Positions 1 to 7,328 of a stretch of DNA of 32,567 bases are shown here, in pieces (positions within the stretch are counted from its first letter, which is position 1; every line of letters starts with the position of its first letter). The stretch spans positions 1 through 32,567 of the forward strand of contig JAPPCV010000098.1 in assembly GCA_028824715.1 (NCBI GenBank), in the 5' to 3' direction. The notes beneath the pieces are model-generated. The model was not told the origin of the DNA. It was given only the letters and a program-made list of their open reading frames with translations, and searched no databases. This DNA comes from Boseongicola sp. (GTDB taxonomy: Bacteria > Pseudomonadota > Alphaproteobacteria > Rhodobacterales > Rhodobacteraceae). The position numbers and the translations under genes were made by a program.

Positions 1-71
1 GGCGCCGCCGCGCCGGGAACCAGGACGCCGCCGATCACCAGGTCCGCCGCGATGCCCATGCCGATCTCAAC
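1..71 (-). pseudogene. Possible alanine dehydrogenase fragment at window edge
   Basis: On the minus strand the first 71 bases read through a stretch ending ADLVIGGVLVPGAAAP, which resembles the conserved segment of alanine dehydrogenase (family form ADLVIGAVLVPGAxAPKLV). The match runs off the window, so the C-terminal half is unseen. Upstream in the same frame (about 72-180) the translation becomes arginine-rich and bears no resemblance to the N-terminal half of the family. Either the gene is truncated or frameshifted at its 5' side, or the match is a short chance similarity. I cannot decide from 24 codons. Confidence 0.3.
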
Positions 72-299
72 GCGGCGAGGAACAGTCGGGACATGGCCCT
101 CCGGCGCATTGCTCCAACGAACGGTGCGTCCGGGACCGGCGCGCGTGCACGGCGAGCGGCGTCTGCGCTGGCAACCTCGGCTGACCCGTGAAATCAATGC
201 TTGCGACGGCCTGATGGTCCGTCAAGTTGGGCACATGAGTGCCATGACCAAGGGGTGGGGTGATCCTCGACGGGCGAGCGACCTCCATGTGTCTCGCAA

Positions 300-340
300 G
301 ACATCCCGTTGATCAGGGATGTCGCCGAGCCCATTGGGCT
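300..340 (-). terminator. Two hairpins downstream of ilvH
   Basis: Downstream of ilvH on the minus strand lie two stem-loops. One has perfect 8-bp arms (300-307 with 316-323, loop 8). The other has 5-bp arms (328-332 with 336-340, loop 3). Neither is followed by a clear U-run in the ilvH direction, so termination is plausible but not shown. Apart from these, 72-409 holds no gene I can support. Confidence 0.3.
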
Positions 341-409
341 GGGTTTTGGAAGCGAGAATGACGGTTCAGTAGCGGAATTGCCGCGTGCCGAAACTCGTTG
401 CCGGCGCGG

Positions 410-994
410 TCAGTTCGGCCCGCTTTCCGCGTCAATTTCGCCTCTCGCCAGGGCCACCACGCCGGTGCGTGCCAGTTCCTCGAGGCCCAAAGGCCGCATG
501 AGGTCCGCGAATGCATCTATCTTTTGGGACGTGCCTGTCACTTCGAACACGAAGCTGTCGAGCGTGGAATCCACGACCTGTGCGCGGAAGATGTCCGCGA
601 GTCGCAGGGCCTCGACCCGGACATCGCCTTTCCCGACAACGCGGAAGAGCGCGAGTTCCCGCTCGACCGCCACACCCTCGGTCGTCAGGTCATGCACGTC
701 GTGAACCGGCACTACCCTGCCGAGTTGCGCCTTGATCTGTTCAATGACCGATGGCGTGCCGGTGGTGACGACCGTGATCCGGCTGCGATGGCCGGTGTGA
801 TCGATCTCCGCTACCGTCAGGCTTTCGATGTTGTAGCCACGCCCCGAAAAAAGCCCGATGACGCGCGCAAGGACGCCCGCTTCGTTGTCAACGATCAGCG
901 CAAGAGTGTGCCGTTCCGTTCCCTCCTCGTGGTAGTCACGGAGATCGTAGGCCGAATGGCTCGACGAGCCTTTCTTGATGTTCAGTGGTGACAT
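410..994 (-). CDS. ilvH: Acetolactate synthase small (regulatory) subunit
   Basis: This is the 194-aa regulatory subunit of acetohydroxyacid synthase, the first common enzyme of valine, leucine and isoleucine synthesis. In the family it activates the catalytic subunit and confers valine feedback inhibition. The N-terminal ACT domain is clear: ERHTLALIVDNEAGVLARV followed by GLFSGRGYNIESLTV, then a C-terminal ALS-type domain. The length fits the family. I chose the ATG at 994 because it follows AGAAGAAG and gives the usual alphaproteobacterial N-terminus; the frame stays open farther upstream without a better start. It follows ilvI by 81 bases on the same strand, so the two are probably co-transcribed and share the attenuator at 2867-2968. 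Confidence 0.95.
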   Translation of the reverse strand: MSPLNIKKGSSSHSAYDLRDYHEEGTERHTLALIVDNEAGVLARVIGLFSGRGYNIESLTVAEIDHTGHRSRITVVTTGTPSVIEQIKAQLGRVVPVHDVHDLTTEGVAVERELALFRVVGKGDVRVEALRLADIFRAQVVDSTLDSFVFEVTGTSQKIDAFADLMRPLGLEELARTGVVALARGEIDAESGPN

Positions 995-1075
995 GTCGCT
1001 TCTTCTGTCCTGATAGAGTGCCGGTGTCTTTTGGCGCATGGGATGCCGCTCGTGCGGCGGCCGCTCTTGCATGCC

Positions 1076-2839
1076 CTAAACCAGCACGGCGCCGCCTTCC
1101 TTGATCGCGTTGTCCGTGTCCGCCTTCTCGCCGAGCAGCATCTTGTTGTGTGGCTCGCCGGAGGGGATCATCGGAAAGCAGTTTTCGTGTTTCTCGACGA
1201 CGCAGTCGACGACGACCGGTCCGTCATGGGCCAGCATTTCCTTGATTCCATCGTCCAGGTCCGCCGCGTTGTCGATCAATATGCCTTTCGCTCCGAAGGC
1301 ATCAGCGAGCTTGACGAAATCCGGCAGAGCCTCCGACCAGGAGTGCGAATAGCGCTCGCCGTGCAGCAATTCCTGCCACTGGCGAACCATTCCCAGGCGC
1401 TCGTTGTTCAGGATGAACTGCTTCACGGGAAGACGGTACTGCACCGCCGTGCCCATTTCCTGCATGTTCATGAGCCAGGACGCCTCTCCGGCAACGTTTA
1501 TGACCAAGGCGTCGGGATGTGCCATCTGCACGCCGATGGAGGAGGGAAAGCCGTAGCCCATTGTTCCGAGCCCGCCGCTGGTCATCCATCGCTTGGGGTC
1601 GTTCATGCCCATGTATTGGGCGGCCCACATCTGGTGCTGGCCAACCTCCGTGCAGATGTAGCGATCTGGATGGTCCTTGGTCAGGGCCTCCAGGCGCTGA
1701 ATTGCGTGCTGCGGCCGGATGGTGCTGCCCTTCTGCTCGAACTTGAGGCAATCGATCTTGCGCCACTCGTTGATCTGGTCCCACCACTCCTTCACCGCCG
1801 AGGCATCCGTTTTCGCGCCTCGCGAGTTCCAGGCCTTCAGCAGGTCCTCAAGCACATGCGCGACATCGCCAATGATCGGCAATTCGACATGGATGACCTT
1901 GTTGATCGAGGAAGGGTCGATGTCGATATGGGCCTTCACGGAGTCCGGACTGAAGTCCTGCACCCTGCCAGTGATCCGGTCGTCGAAACGCGCGCCGACG
2001 TTTATCATGAGGTCGCAGTCGTGCATGGCGAGGTTCGCCTCGTAGAGCCCGTGCATGCCCAGCATTCCAAGCCAGTTCTTGCCGTTGGCCGGATAGGCAC
2101 CCAGCCCCATGAGCGTGGACGTGACCGGAAAGCCCGTCTTGTCCACCAGCCGCCGCAGAAGTTCGCATGCCCGGTCGCCGGAGTTGATGACGCCGCCACC
2201 GGTATAGAAGATCGGGCGCCTTGCGGTCTCGATCGCTTCCGCCAACGAGGTGATGACCTCGACGTCTCCCTTGACCTTGGGCGCATAGTGGCCCGTCTGG
2301 GCTGCGTCCGGTCCGATGTATGTTCCCGAGGCGAACTGGACGTCCTTCGGGATGTCGACGAGCACCGGACCGGGCCTCCCGCTCATGGCGACGTGAAAGG
2401 CCTCGTGAATCGTGCTTGCGAGCCTGTCCGTTTCCTTGACCAGCCAGTTGTGTTTCGTGCAAGGTCGCGTGATGCCCACAGTATCCGCCTCCTGGAAGGC
2501 ATCGTTGCCGATCATGAATGTCGGAACCTGTCCGGAAAGCAGGACGATCGGGACCGAATCCATCAGCGCGTCGGTCAGGCCCGTGACGGCGTTTGTCGCG
2601 CCCGGACCGGACGTGACCAGGACCACGCCGGGACGCCCGGTGGAGCGGGCATATCCCTCGGCCGCGTGGACCGCGCCCTGTTCGTGGCGCACGAGAACGT
2701 GCCGGATCCGGTTTTGCTGAAAGACCTCGTCATAGATTGGGAGCACGGCCCCGCCCGGGTAGCCGAACACGACGTCCACCCCTTGGTCCTGCAACGCTTT
2801 CACGACCATGCTCGCGCCAGTCATCTGCTCTTGTTCCAT
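1076..2839 (-). CDS. ilvI: Acetolactate synthase large (catalytic) subunit
   Basis: A 587-aa thiamine-diphosphate enzyme that condenses two pyruvates to acetolactate, or pyruvate with 2-ketobutyrate, in the cytoplasm. Family marks are VFGYPGGAVLPIYDE, the catalytic-Glu segment RHEQGAVHAAEGYAR, SGPGATN and the FAD-region DRITGR. The ThDP/Mg motif, usually GDGS, reads GEASW here; as far as I recall alphaproteobacterial enzymes carry this GEA variant, so it is not a defect. I chose the ATG at 2839, preceded by GAGGACGGG, over the ATG at 2866, which abuts the terminator U-run. The gene lies directly behind an attenuator with an Ile/Val/Leu leader peptide and is followed by ilvH. Confidence 0.96.
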   Translation of the reverse strand: MEQEQMTGASMVVKALQDQGVDVVFGYPGGAVLPIYDEVFQQNRIRHVLVRHEQGAVHAAEGYARSTGRPGVVLVTSGPGATNAVTGLTDALMDSVPIVLLSGQVPTFMIGNDAFQEADTVGITRPCTKHNWLVKETDRLASTIHEAFHVAMSGRPGPVLVDIPKDVQFASGTYIGPDAAQTGHYAPKVKGDVEVITSLAEAIETARRPIFYTGGGVINSGDRACELLRRLVDKTGFPVTSTLMGLGAYPANGKNWLGMLGMHGLYEANLAMHDCDLMINVGARFDDRITGRVQDFSPDSVKAHIDIDPSSINKVIHVELPIIGDVAHVLEDLLKAWNSRGAKTDASAVKEWWDQINEWRKIDCLKFEQKGSTIRPQHAIQRLEALTKDHPDRYICTEVGQHQMWAAQYMGMNDPKRWMTSGGLGTMGYGFPSSIGVQMAHPDALVINVAGEASWLMNMQEMGTAVQYRLPVKQFILNNERLGMVRQWQELLHGERYSHSWSEALPDFVKLADAFGAKGILIDNAADLDDGIKEMLAHDGPVVVDCVVEKHENCFPMIPSGEPHNKMLLGEKADTDNAIKEGGAVLV

Positions 2840-2866
2840 TGCGCCCGTCCTCTGTGTTCCGCGCAT

Positions 2867-2891
2867 AAAAAAGCCCCCGGGTTTCGGGGGC
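2867..2891 (-). terminator. ilvIH attenuator terminator
   Basis: A perfect 7-bp GC stem (GCCCCCG with CGGGGGC, arms 2885-2891 and 2873-2879, 5-base loop) is followed on the minus strand by six T (2872-2867). It sits between the leader peptide and ilvI, so it would stop transcription before the structural genes. Its 5' arm overlaps the 3' arm of the alternative pairing at 2889-2934. Confidence 0.88.
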
Positions 2892-2934
2892 GCATGGGTG
2901 TCCGTTCAGGGATTCCGTTACCGGTCCATGCGCC
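2889..2934 (-). promoter_or_regulatory. ilvIH antiterminator pairing
   Basis: Nine bases inside the end of the leader ORF (2926-2934) are perfectly complementary to 2889-2897, which overlap the 5' arm of the terminator. The two structures are therefore mutually exclusive. A ribosome stalled at the Ile/Val/Leu codons would leave 2926-2934 free to pair and allow read-through. A ribosome reaching the stop codon at 2918 would mask it and let the terminator form. The mechanism is inferred from the layout; the complementarity is seen directly. Confidence 0.75.
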
Positions 2935-2968
2935 ATGTCCCCACAAGTACTACGGCGATCGTTCCCAT
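2918..2968 (-). CDS. ilv operon leader peptide
   Basis: A 16-aa ORF, MGTIAVVLVGTWRMDR, with a good Shine-Dalgarno (GGAG, 7 bases before the ATG). Codons 4-9 are Ile-Ala-Val-Val-Leu-Val, all three branched-chain amino acids that the ilvIH products feed. It ends 26 bases before the attenuator hairpin and its last codons form one arm of the antiterminator. This is the classic arrangement of an amino-acid attenuator: the peptide itself has no function, its translation speed is the sensor. Confidence 0.85.
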   Translation of the reverse strand: MGTIAVVLVGTWRMDR

Positions 2969-3091
2969 CGTCGGACTCCAATTCAAGGTCAGGACACTAG
3001 CAGCGTCCAATTTGGCGTCAACTGGTAAATTCGCACTTCTTGCGCTTCGGTCGCTGTTTGCGAAACATCCTTCACGATGTGTCGTGCCACC

Positions 3092-4015
3092 TTACCAATT
3101 GCTGGCTTGGCCGCCACGTCCGCTTCGTGGACGCATGGCCTTCCGGCTGCCTGGCTGCTGTGCCGCGGGCTTTGGGCCGCGCGGCGATTCAGGGCGAACC
3201 GGCCGAGTGTCTGGAAGGCTGATGCGCGCCACCTGTTCCGCAACCGGTTCGCAAGCCGTTCGATCAAGGTCCGGCGAATACTGCTTCGGGTCGCCAAGAT
3301 CTTTCCACTCTCCGTCGGAGTATATTTCGACCGCCGCAAAGTTTGCCTTGTATGTCATCTTCGCCGAACCGGGCACCCAGTAGCCGAGATAGACATAGGG
3401 GATTCCGGCGTCCCGAGCGATCCGGATATGGTCCAGGATCACGTAGGTTCCGAGACTGCGGCCTGCCATTTCCGGATCATAGAAGCTGTAGACCATGCTC
3501 AGTCCGTCATCGAGCACGTCGGTAAGGCATACGGCGCGGAGCGTGATGTCGTCCCCCTTTCGGGACGTGTACTCCACCACCCGCGAGCGAACCGGCGTTT
3601 CCTCGATCATTGCAGCGAACTCGAAGATGTCCATGTCGGCCATGCCGCCGTCCGCGTGCCGGCTGTCAAGATAAGCGCGGAACAGGGCGTATTGCTCCTC
3701 TGTCGCCCAAGGCGACATGGCTTCACGGACGAGCGACGAGTTTCTCCGGATCGTCCGGTTCTGGCTTCGAGACGGAGCGAAGTCTCCCACGCGTATGCGG
3801 GCGGAGAAGCATGCCGAGCACTCGGCGCAGGACGGACGGTAGAGCACGTTCTGGGAGCGGCGGAATCCCTGCTTCGAAAGCGAATTGTTCAACTGTTCCG
3901 CATGGTTGCCCTGAAGCGACGTGAACAGCTTTCGCTCCATCCTGCCCTCGAGGTAAGGGCAGGTCTGGGGTGCAGTCACGTAGAACTGCGGCGCAATGGG
4001 AAGAGTATGCCGCAT
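3092..4015 (-). CDS. bpt: Aspartate/glutamate leucyltransferase (Bpt/ATE family)
   Basis: A 307-aa aminoacyl-tRNA-protein transferase. In bacteria this family (Bpt) adds leucine from Leu-tRNA to N-terminal Asp or Glu, marking proteins for the ClpS/ClpAP N-end-rule pathway. The N-terminal domain has the conserved cysteines, CPY near residue 19 and CAECSAC near 63-69. The GNAT-fold C-terminal part carries the typical [17 protein letters not shown] and [18 protein letters not shown]-like segments. The last about 40 residues are a basic, proline-rich tail that makes it somewhat longer than usual. The ATG at 4015 follows GGAAGG and gives the standard [17 protein letters not shown] start. It is probably co-oriented with, but not necessarily co-transcribed with, the RDD gene 67 bases upstream. 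Confidence 0.92.
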   Translation of the reverse strand: MRHTLPIAPQFYVTAPQTCPYLEGRMERKLFTSLQGNHAEQLNNSLSKQGFRRSQNVLYRPSCAECSACFSARIRVGDFAPSRSQNRTIRRNSSLVREAMSPWATEEQYALFRAYLDSRHADGGMADMDIFEFAAMIEETPVRSRVVEYTSRKGDDITLRAVCLTDVLDDGLSMVYSFYDPEMAGRSLGTYVILDHIRIARDAGIPYVYLGYWVPGSAKMTYKANFAAVEIYSDGEWKDLGDPKQYSPDLDRTACEPVAEQVARISLPDTRPVRPESPRGPKPAAQQPGSRKAMRPRSGRGGQASNW

Positions 4016-4082
4016 GGCCTTCCGCTTGTCTTGCTCGTCACGAGACTAGCAAGCGGAAGCGGCGTCGCCAATCCAAAACAGG

Positions 4083-4544
4083 TCAGGCCGGTCCGGGCTT
4101 GCGACGATTGACGGCAACGGTGCGGAGAACCACGTCGGTCAGGCCTTGCCGTCGGGCCGAGAGAAGCATCATCCCGATGGAGATCAACTGCAGCGGAAAG
4201 GTCAGCACCGAGGCGAAGTAACCCGCAGTATGCAGCAGCGCGGTTGTTCCATCGAGCATCGAGCCGTCCAGCCCCCGGATCTCGATTCCCACGAGGATCA
4301 TTCCCGGCGTCGCGGAGGATGACGTGAGAGTCGCCCAGCGGTAGAGAAAGCTGATGCACGCGTAGACGGCCGGCAGGAAAAGTAGCGCTGTCAACAGCGT
4401 GAAAGCCACGATCGCGGCAGTGGCCAGCGAGATCAGGAAGACATCCAGGCACCAGGCGAGAAACCGCTTCAAGGGCACGTTTCGATAGGGGCCGTCTTCA
4501 TGCTCAACGTCTGACTGGTCGATCGGGTGCTCCAGGGATGTCAT
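4083..4544 (-). CDS. RDD family membrane protein
   Basis: A 153-aa inner-membrane protein. After a hydrophilic N-terminus comes the RDD-type start RFLAWCLDVFLISL, then long hydrophobic stretches around residues 30-65 and 105-125, and the motif ATPGMILVGIEI, where RDD proteins usually have TPGK. The function of the family is poorly defined; ion antiport and accessory transport roles have been proposed. The ATG at 4544 has a strong GGAGG Shine-Dalgarno, which rules out the longer upstream frame. It lies between the DUF2852 gene and bpt, an order I associate with Rhodobacterales. Confidence 0.85.
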   Translation of the reverse strand: MTSLEHPIDQSDVEHEDGPYRNVPLKRFLAWCLDVFLISLATAAIVAFTLLTALLFLPAVYACISFLYRWATLTSSSATPGMILVGIEIRGLDGSMLDGTTALLHTAGYFASVLTFPLQLISIGMMLLSARRQGLTDVVLRTVAVNRRKPGPA

Positions 4545-4572
4545 GTCGAAGTTCCTCCGTCCTGGAAACGCT

Positions 4573-4602
4573 GGCGGCCCGTTCTGCACAAGAAGGGCCG
4601 CC
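4573..4602 (-). terminator. Hairpin between DUF2852 and RDD genes
   Basis: Perfect 8-bp arms GGCGGCCC/GGGCCGCC (4573-4580 with 4595-4602), with further pairing of TTCT/AGAA inside the loop, just downstream of the DUF2852 stop. No U-run follows, so it may be a terminator or an mRNA-stabilising intercistronic hairpin. Confidence 0.45.
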
Positions 4603-4626
4603 GCGACTGGAAGTCGGTTTCCGGGC

Positions 4627-5049
4627 TCACGCCCTGACAGCGTCGGGGTCGATGTCGGCTTCGCGAGCCTTTCTGGCGCGTTCGGCCATGAACTGGTCGA
4701 ACTCCGCCTTGTCCTTCGCGTCGCGCAGGCGCTGCAGGAAGGTCTCGAACGAGTCCTGCTCCTCTTCAAGGCGTCGAAGCGTGTCCGTCTTGTATGCGTC
4801 GAAGGCCGCGTTGCCGCTGGACTTCATGGCGGCGCGAATGTTGCCGCATTTCTTGCGCTTTTTGTCAAACATGCCCTTGCTCCAGATCATGTAGGCCAAG
4901 AGTGCCAGGCCGATTGGCCAGAAGAAGATGAAGCCGAGGATCATCGCTGCGATCCAGGCTCCCTTGCCACGCTCGTCCATCCACCGCTCGAAACGGCTGA
5001 ACCAGCTTGCGAAGCCGGAAGTGGTGGCATTGAGTGTCGCGTTTGTCAT
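4627..5049 (-). CDS. DUF2852 family protein
   Basis: A 140-aa protein of the DUF2852 family, common in Alphaproteobacteria and without known function. After a short N-terminus there is one hydrophobic segment, WIAAMILGFIFFWPIGLALL at about residues 32-51, followed by YMIWSKGMF. The rest is charged and probably helical or coiled-coil, rich in E, R, K and D up to the C-terminus. I expect an inner-membrane anchored protein with a cytoplasmic helical tail. The ATG at 5049 is preceded by AAGGAG. A 9-bp perfect inverted repeat lies about 25 bases upstream of the start (5072-5094). Confidence 0.8.
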   Translation of the reverse strand: MTNATLNATTSGFASWFSRFERWMDERGKGAWIAAMILGFIFFWPIGLALLAYMIWSKGMFDKKRKKCGNIRAAMKSSGNAAFDAYKTDTLRRLEEEQDSFETFLQRLRDAKDKAEFDQFMAERARKAREADIDPDAVRA

Positions 5050-5071
5050 CCCTTGTGCTCCTTGGGTTTGC

Positions 5072-5094
5072 AGATGTGAATGTCTTTCACATCT
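5072..5094. promoter_or_regulatory. Perfect inverted repeat upstream of DUF2852 gene
   Basis: Arms AGATGTGAA and TTCACATCT (9 bp, 5-base spacer) lie 23-45 bases upstream of the DUF2852 ATG, in otherwise AT-richer DNA. It looks like an operator for a dimeric regulator. The core TGTGA-N7-TCACA resembles a CRP/FNR-type site but has one base too many in the spacer. It could also form an mRNA hairpin in the 5' leader. The rest of 5095-5242 shows nothing I can name. Confidence 0.4.
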
Positions 5095-5242
5095 TCGATA
5101 TCGTGTGTGTGCCGCGAAGTTCAAGGCAGAATGTGACCTATTTTAACATTATTTGCGTAACCTGCTGAAAAGACGCCAAACAAATTTGTTCAAGGGGCAT
5201 GTCATGGTGCGAATCCCGTGAGCGGCTGCCAGCTGCCTGGAC

Positions 5243-5342
5243 CGTCCGAAATTAAACCGGACTCGCGATTAAGGACTCGTTCAGAAAAATAGGGCGCGTT
5301 TTCAATGGATTGGCCGGATCGAGTCCGGTTTAATTATGTACA
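5243..5342. repeat. 100-bp mini-element with Mu-element-type ends
   Basis: Just outside the large element lies a short segment bounded by inverted copies of its terminal sequence. The left side (5243-5264) matches the element tip with three mismatches in the first 16 bases, starting C instead of T. The right side (reversed, 5321-5342) ends TGTACA and shares AATTAAACCGGACTC. An extra GGACTC box lies at 5273-5278. It encodes nothing. It could be a non-autonomous derivative (MITE) moved by the MuA here or a related transposase, or a set of transposase-binding sites left by an earlier insertion. No matching 5-bp flanks are visible. Confidence 0.55.
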
Positions 5343-5344
5343 CC

Positions 5345-5356
5345 GAGTCCTTAATC
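5345..5356 (+). repeat. Extra copy of inner transposase-site motif
   Basis: GAGTCCTTAATC here is identical to the inner half of the left terminal repeat (5447-5458). It lies between the 100-bp mini-element and the left end of the large element, so the boundary contains three clusters of the same box in 216 bases. Confidence 0.5.
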
Positions 5357-5422
5357 AGGCAAACGGCGAAATGCCTTGTTTTCTTGACTTTCCGCGCTTG
5401 AGCCAAGTCCGGGACTTCGGGG

Positions 5423-5455
5423 GTGTACGGAATTAAACCGGACTCAGAGTCCTTA
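5423..5455 (+). repeat. Left terminal inverted repeat (33 bp)
   Basis: Identical in inverted orientation to 21793-21825. The tip is GTGTACGGAATTAAACC. It is followed by GGACTCAGAGTCC, itself a palindrome around one base, so each end likely binds transposase as an inverted pair of half-sites. Confidence 0.9.
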
Positions 5456-5569
5456 ATCGGCAGCTGGCGGCGGGGCTGGCGGTGGCTTGCTCGCACCCGT
5501 CACGCCGACGGGCTTCCAAAGCTGCCAGACCGTCACCCCAACGCCCACAAATAAGCGACCCTTAAACAC
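5453..5569 (-). CDS. Possible 38-aa small protein ending in the left repeat
   Basis: A GTG-started frame just after the gp27-type gene encodes 38 residues: a short hydrophobic start (GRLFVGVGVTVWQLW) and a proline/alanine-rich tail, with its TAA inside the terminal repeat. The Shine-Dalgarno is weak and no family is recognised. It may be an artefact of the 120 bases between gp27 and the element end. Confidence 0.2.
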   Translation of the reverse strand: MFKGRLFVGVGVTVWQLWKPVGVTGASKPPPAPPPAAD

Positions 5570-5573
5570 CGCT

Positions 5574-6380
5574 TCACGGCCCTTTGGGCGGGTCGCGCTT
5601 GATGCGGCGGCCGTCCGAGGTATACTTAACGCCACTGCCTTGCTCTTCCGCTTCGCAGATTTCGACGGCCGCCGCCGCATCAGATCTTCCGTCTCTTCGA
5701 GCGGCCCGTTTGTCAGCCCACCCATCATAGTCAAAAGGCTCGTGGATGCCGTAAATGTCTTCGCGAACCTGCCTCAGCGTCTCTTTCGCGCGCTCGCGCT
5801 CGGCATTAACCTCGTACTCGGTAACCTTCCCGCTCAGGGCAGCGCGCAACGCGTCGGCCAAGCCGGGTGATATGCCGCGCTTTTCGGCCACCGCCGAAGC
5901 CCGTTTCTTCGCCACCGCCATCACGGCATGCCGATCCGCCTCCCTCTCATGCCGCAGAGAGGCCAACGCGCGCATGTTCTGGTTGACGCTTTGGGCAAGC
6001 GCCTGGAGCGCCTTGACGTCCAGCTCGTCATTGGCAAGCGCTTCCTGCATCCGCATCATCAGCATGTCGACGGTCGCCGTTGGCACGGCCAGCTCGTCGT
6101 CGCCGGCGGCGCGGCGCATCGCCGTCGCCATCTCGGTCGCGGTGCGCGCCCGCGCTATCGCCTTGGCGGTGATTTTCTGGGCTTTCGCGGCGCTCGCCTC
6201 CGAGTCCGCCTTGCGGCGGCGGCCGTAGCGCTTCACGGCCGACATGCTCACCGTGTGGCCTTGCCCGGCCAGCCAGGCGGCATGCCCCTCATAGCCGCCG
6301 AAGGCGCTCTCCATGAGCCTGTGATCCAAATCCTCGCGGACCCCTGCCGGCAACAGGTCGATGGTGCTGCGGGGTGGCAT
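5574..6380 (-). CDS. Mu gp27-like protein (DUF3486), putative small terminase
   Basis: A 268-aa member of DUF3486, the family of Mu gp27, thought to act as small terminase subunit selecting phage DNA for packaging. The family start RSTIDLLP and the helix-turn-helix-like GHTVSMSAVKRYGRR (about residues 42-56) are clear, followed by long helical regions. The C-terminal ~80 residues are charged and end in a Lys/Pro tail, longer than typical members. The ATG at 6380 has GAGGGG upstream. In Mu-like phages this gene is followed by the large terminase and portal genes. Here it is the last substantial gene before the element end. A packaging-recognition protein without its motor suggests use of another phage's motor, or loss of the late region. 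Confidence 0.8.
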   Translation of the reverse strand: MPPRSTIDLLPAGVREDLDHRLMESAFGGYEGHAAWLAGQGHTVSMSAVKRYGRRRKADSEASAAKAQKITAKAIARARTATEMATAMRRAAGDDELAVPTATVDMLMMRMQEALANDELDVKALQALAQSVNQNMRALASLRHEREADRHAVMAVAKKRASAVAEKRGISPGLADALRAALSGKVTEYEVNAERERAKETLRQVREDIYGIHEPFDYDGWADKRAARRDGRSDAAAAVEICEAEEQGSGVKYTSDGRRIKRDPPKGP

Positions 6381-6393
6381 GCCCGGACGCCCC

Positions 6394-6714
6394 TCAGCGG
6401 CCGCCAGAGGCGCGGGGAGGGCGAGCAACGCCCGCCGGGCACTCGGCCACGTAGTCCACCACGTCGCGCCCCTGCGCGGTCAGGGAGACGCGCCAGGGCT
6501 TGATCTCGGAGCGGGCGTTCCCCACGAGGCCGGCGCTCTCAAGATAGGCCAGCTCGCGGCGGATGACATAGGAGTCCACCGAAGGATACGCCGCCCTCGC
6601 AACGTCCAGGCACATGGCGTCGGTCGCCCCGATCTCGCCGCCGGCATGCACCCTCAGAAGAACGACCCACCGCAGGCCGAGCAACGAAAGCGGGTCGTCA
6701 TCTATGTCCTTCAT
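6394..6714 (-). CDS. VpaChn25_0724-like winged-helix phage protein
   Basis: A 106-aa protein resembling the small proteins that sit directly before gp27 in many Mu-like phages (VpaChn25_0724 family). A winged-helix pattern is visible: LLGLRWVVLLRVH, then VDSYVIRRELAYLESAGLVG as recognition and linker, then a wing WRVSLTAQGRDVVD. The end GVARPPR is typical. Its role in phage is unknown; DNA binding near the packaging genes is likely. The ATG at 6714 has a strong AAGGAG. The stop lies 13 bases before the gp27-like start, so they are co-transcribed. Confidence 0.7.
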   Translation of the reverse strand: MKDIDDDPLSLLGLRWVVLLRVHAGGEIGATDAMCLDVARAAYPSVDSYVIRRELAYLESAGLVGNARSEIKPWRVSLTAQGRDVVDYVAECPAGVARPPRASGGR

Positions 6715-6742
6715 TTCCGGCTCCTTGTGTTTCTGCTTGAAG

Positions 6743-7213
6743 CTATTGGTTGGCACACCATATCGCGGTTTCCGCCGCCCGAATATACTCAATCGCCAAG
6801 CTAATCATTTCAATTGCCGTCTCGTGCACGGCAATGTCCACTTCAGCTTCAGCACCCAAGGCCGCCAGCAGGGCGTCTTGACTGTCGTTTATCCGTTCCA
6901 CCTCGCGCTGAAACCATTCTTCGATTTGCGATGTGCTCAGGCCATCCGGAGGCGTTGCGGCTTTCGCCATCGCTTCGGATCGTGCTGCAACGGTGTCTTC
7001 TCTGGAACTCACCACCGCCAACACGGCGCGCAGCAGTCGACCCGCCGCGTGATCGCCCGCCGCCAATTCATCTGTCGGGTGCCACATTCTCTTACCCGCA
7101 TCGATCATTGCGTTGTATTCGTCTTGACACTGAATCGGCACGTGAGCTGCCGCACTGACCGCAAACGCCAGACTTGTAACGGCTGCCACTGCAATTATCC
7201 CGAAGCTTTTCAT
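6743..7213 (-). CDS. Secreted protein of unknown function
   Basis: A 156-aa protein with a clear Sec signal peptide: MKSFGIIAVAAVTSLAFAVSA, cleavage probably after AAA near residue 23. The mature part is helical and acidic, with few cysteines (one near the new N-terminus, one in WCANQ at the end). I recognise no family. Its place before the winged-helix/gp27 pair is where Mu-like phages often keep lysis-related genes, so a periplasmic lysis accessory is possible but unsupported. The start at 7213 follows GGGAGAAG. Confidence 0.65.
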   Translation of the reverse strand: MKSFGIIAVAAVTSLAFAVSAAAHVPIQCQDEYNAMIDAGKRMWHPTDELAAGDHAAGRLLRAVLAVVSSREDTVAARSEAMAKAATPPDGLSTSQIEEWFQREVERINDSQDALLAALGAEAEVDIAVHETAIEMISLAIEYIRAAETAIWCANQ

Positions 7214-7328
7214 CGATCTTCTCCCCTTTCAGACGCCAGAAACCAGCGTGAACTTCGCCTTCAATACGGTCGGCCCGCAGAGGTTCCGGGCTTGCATCTC
7301 CGCGCCAGCGCCAGCCAGATCGGCCGCC

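Noticed and set aside
1031-3028. 665-codon plus-strand open frame
   Set aside because: It lies antisense to ilvI and the leader region; the composition is that of a high-GC shadow frame, and ilvI is certain.
5072-5094. CRP-binding site
   Set aside because: TGTGA and TCACA are separated by 7 bases instead of 6, so it does not fit the CRP spacing.
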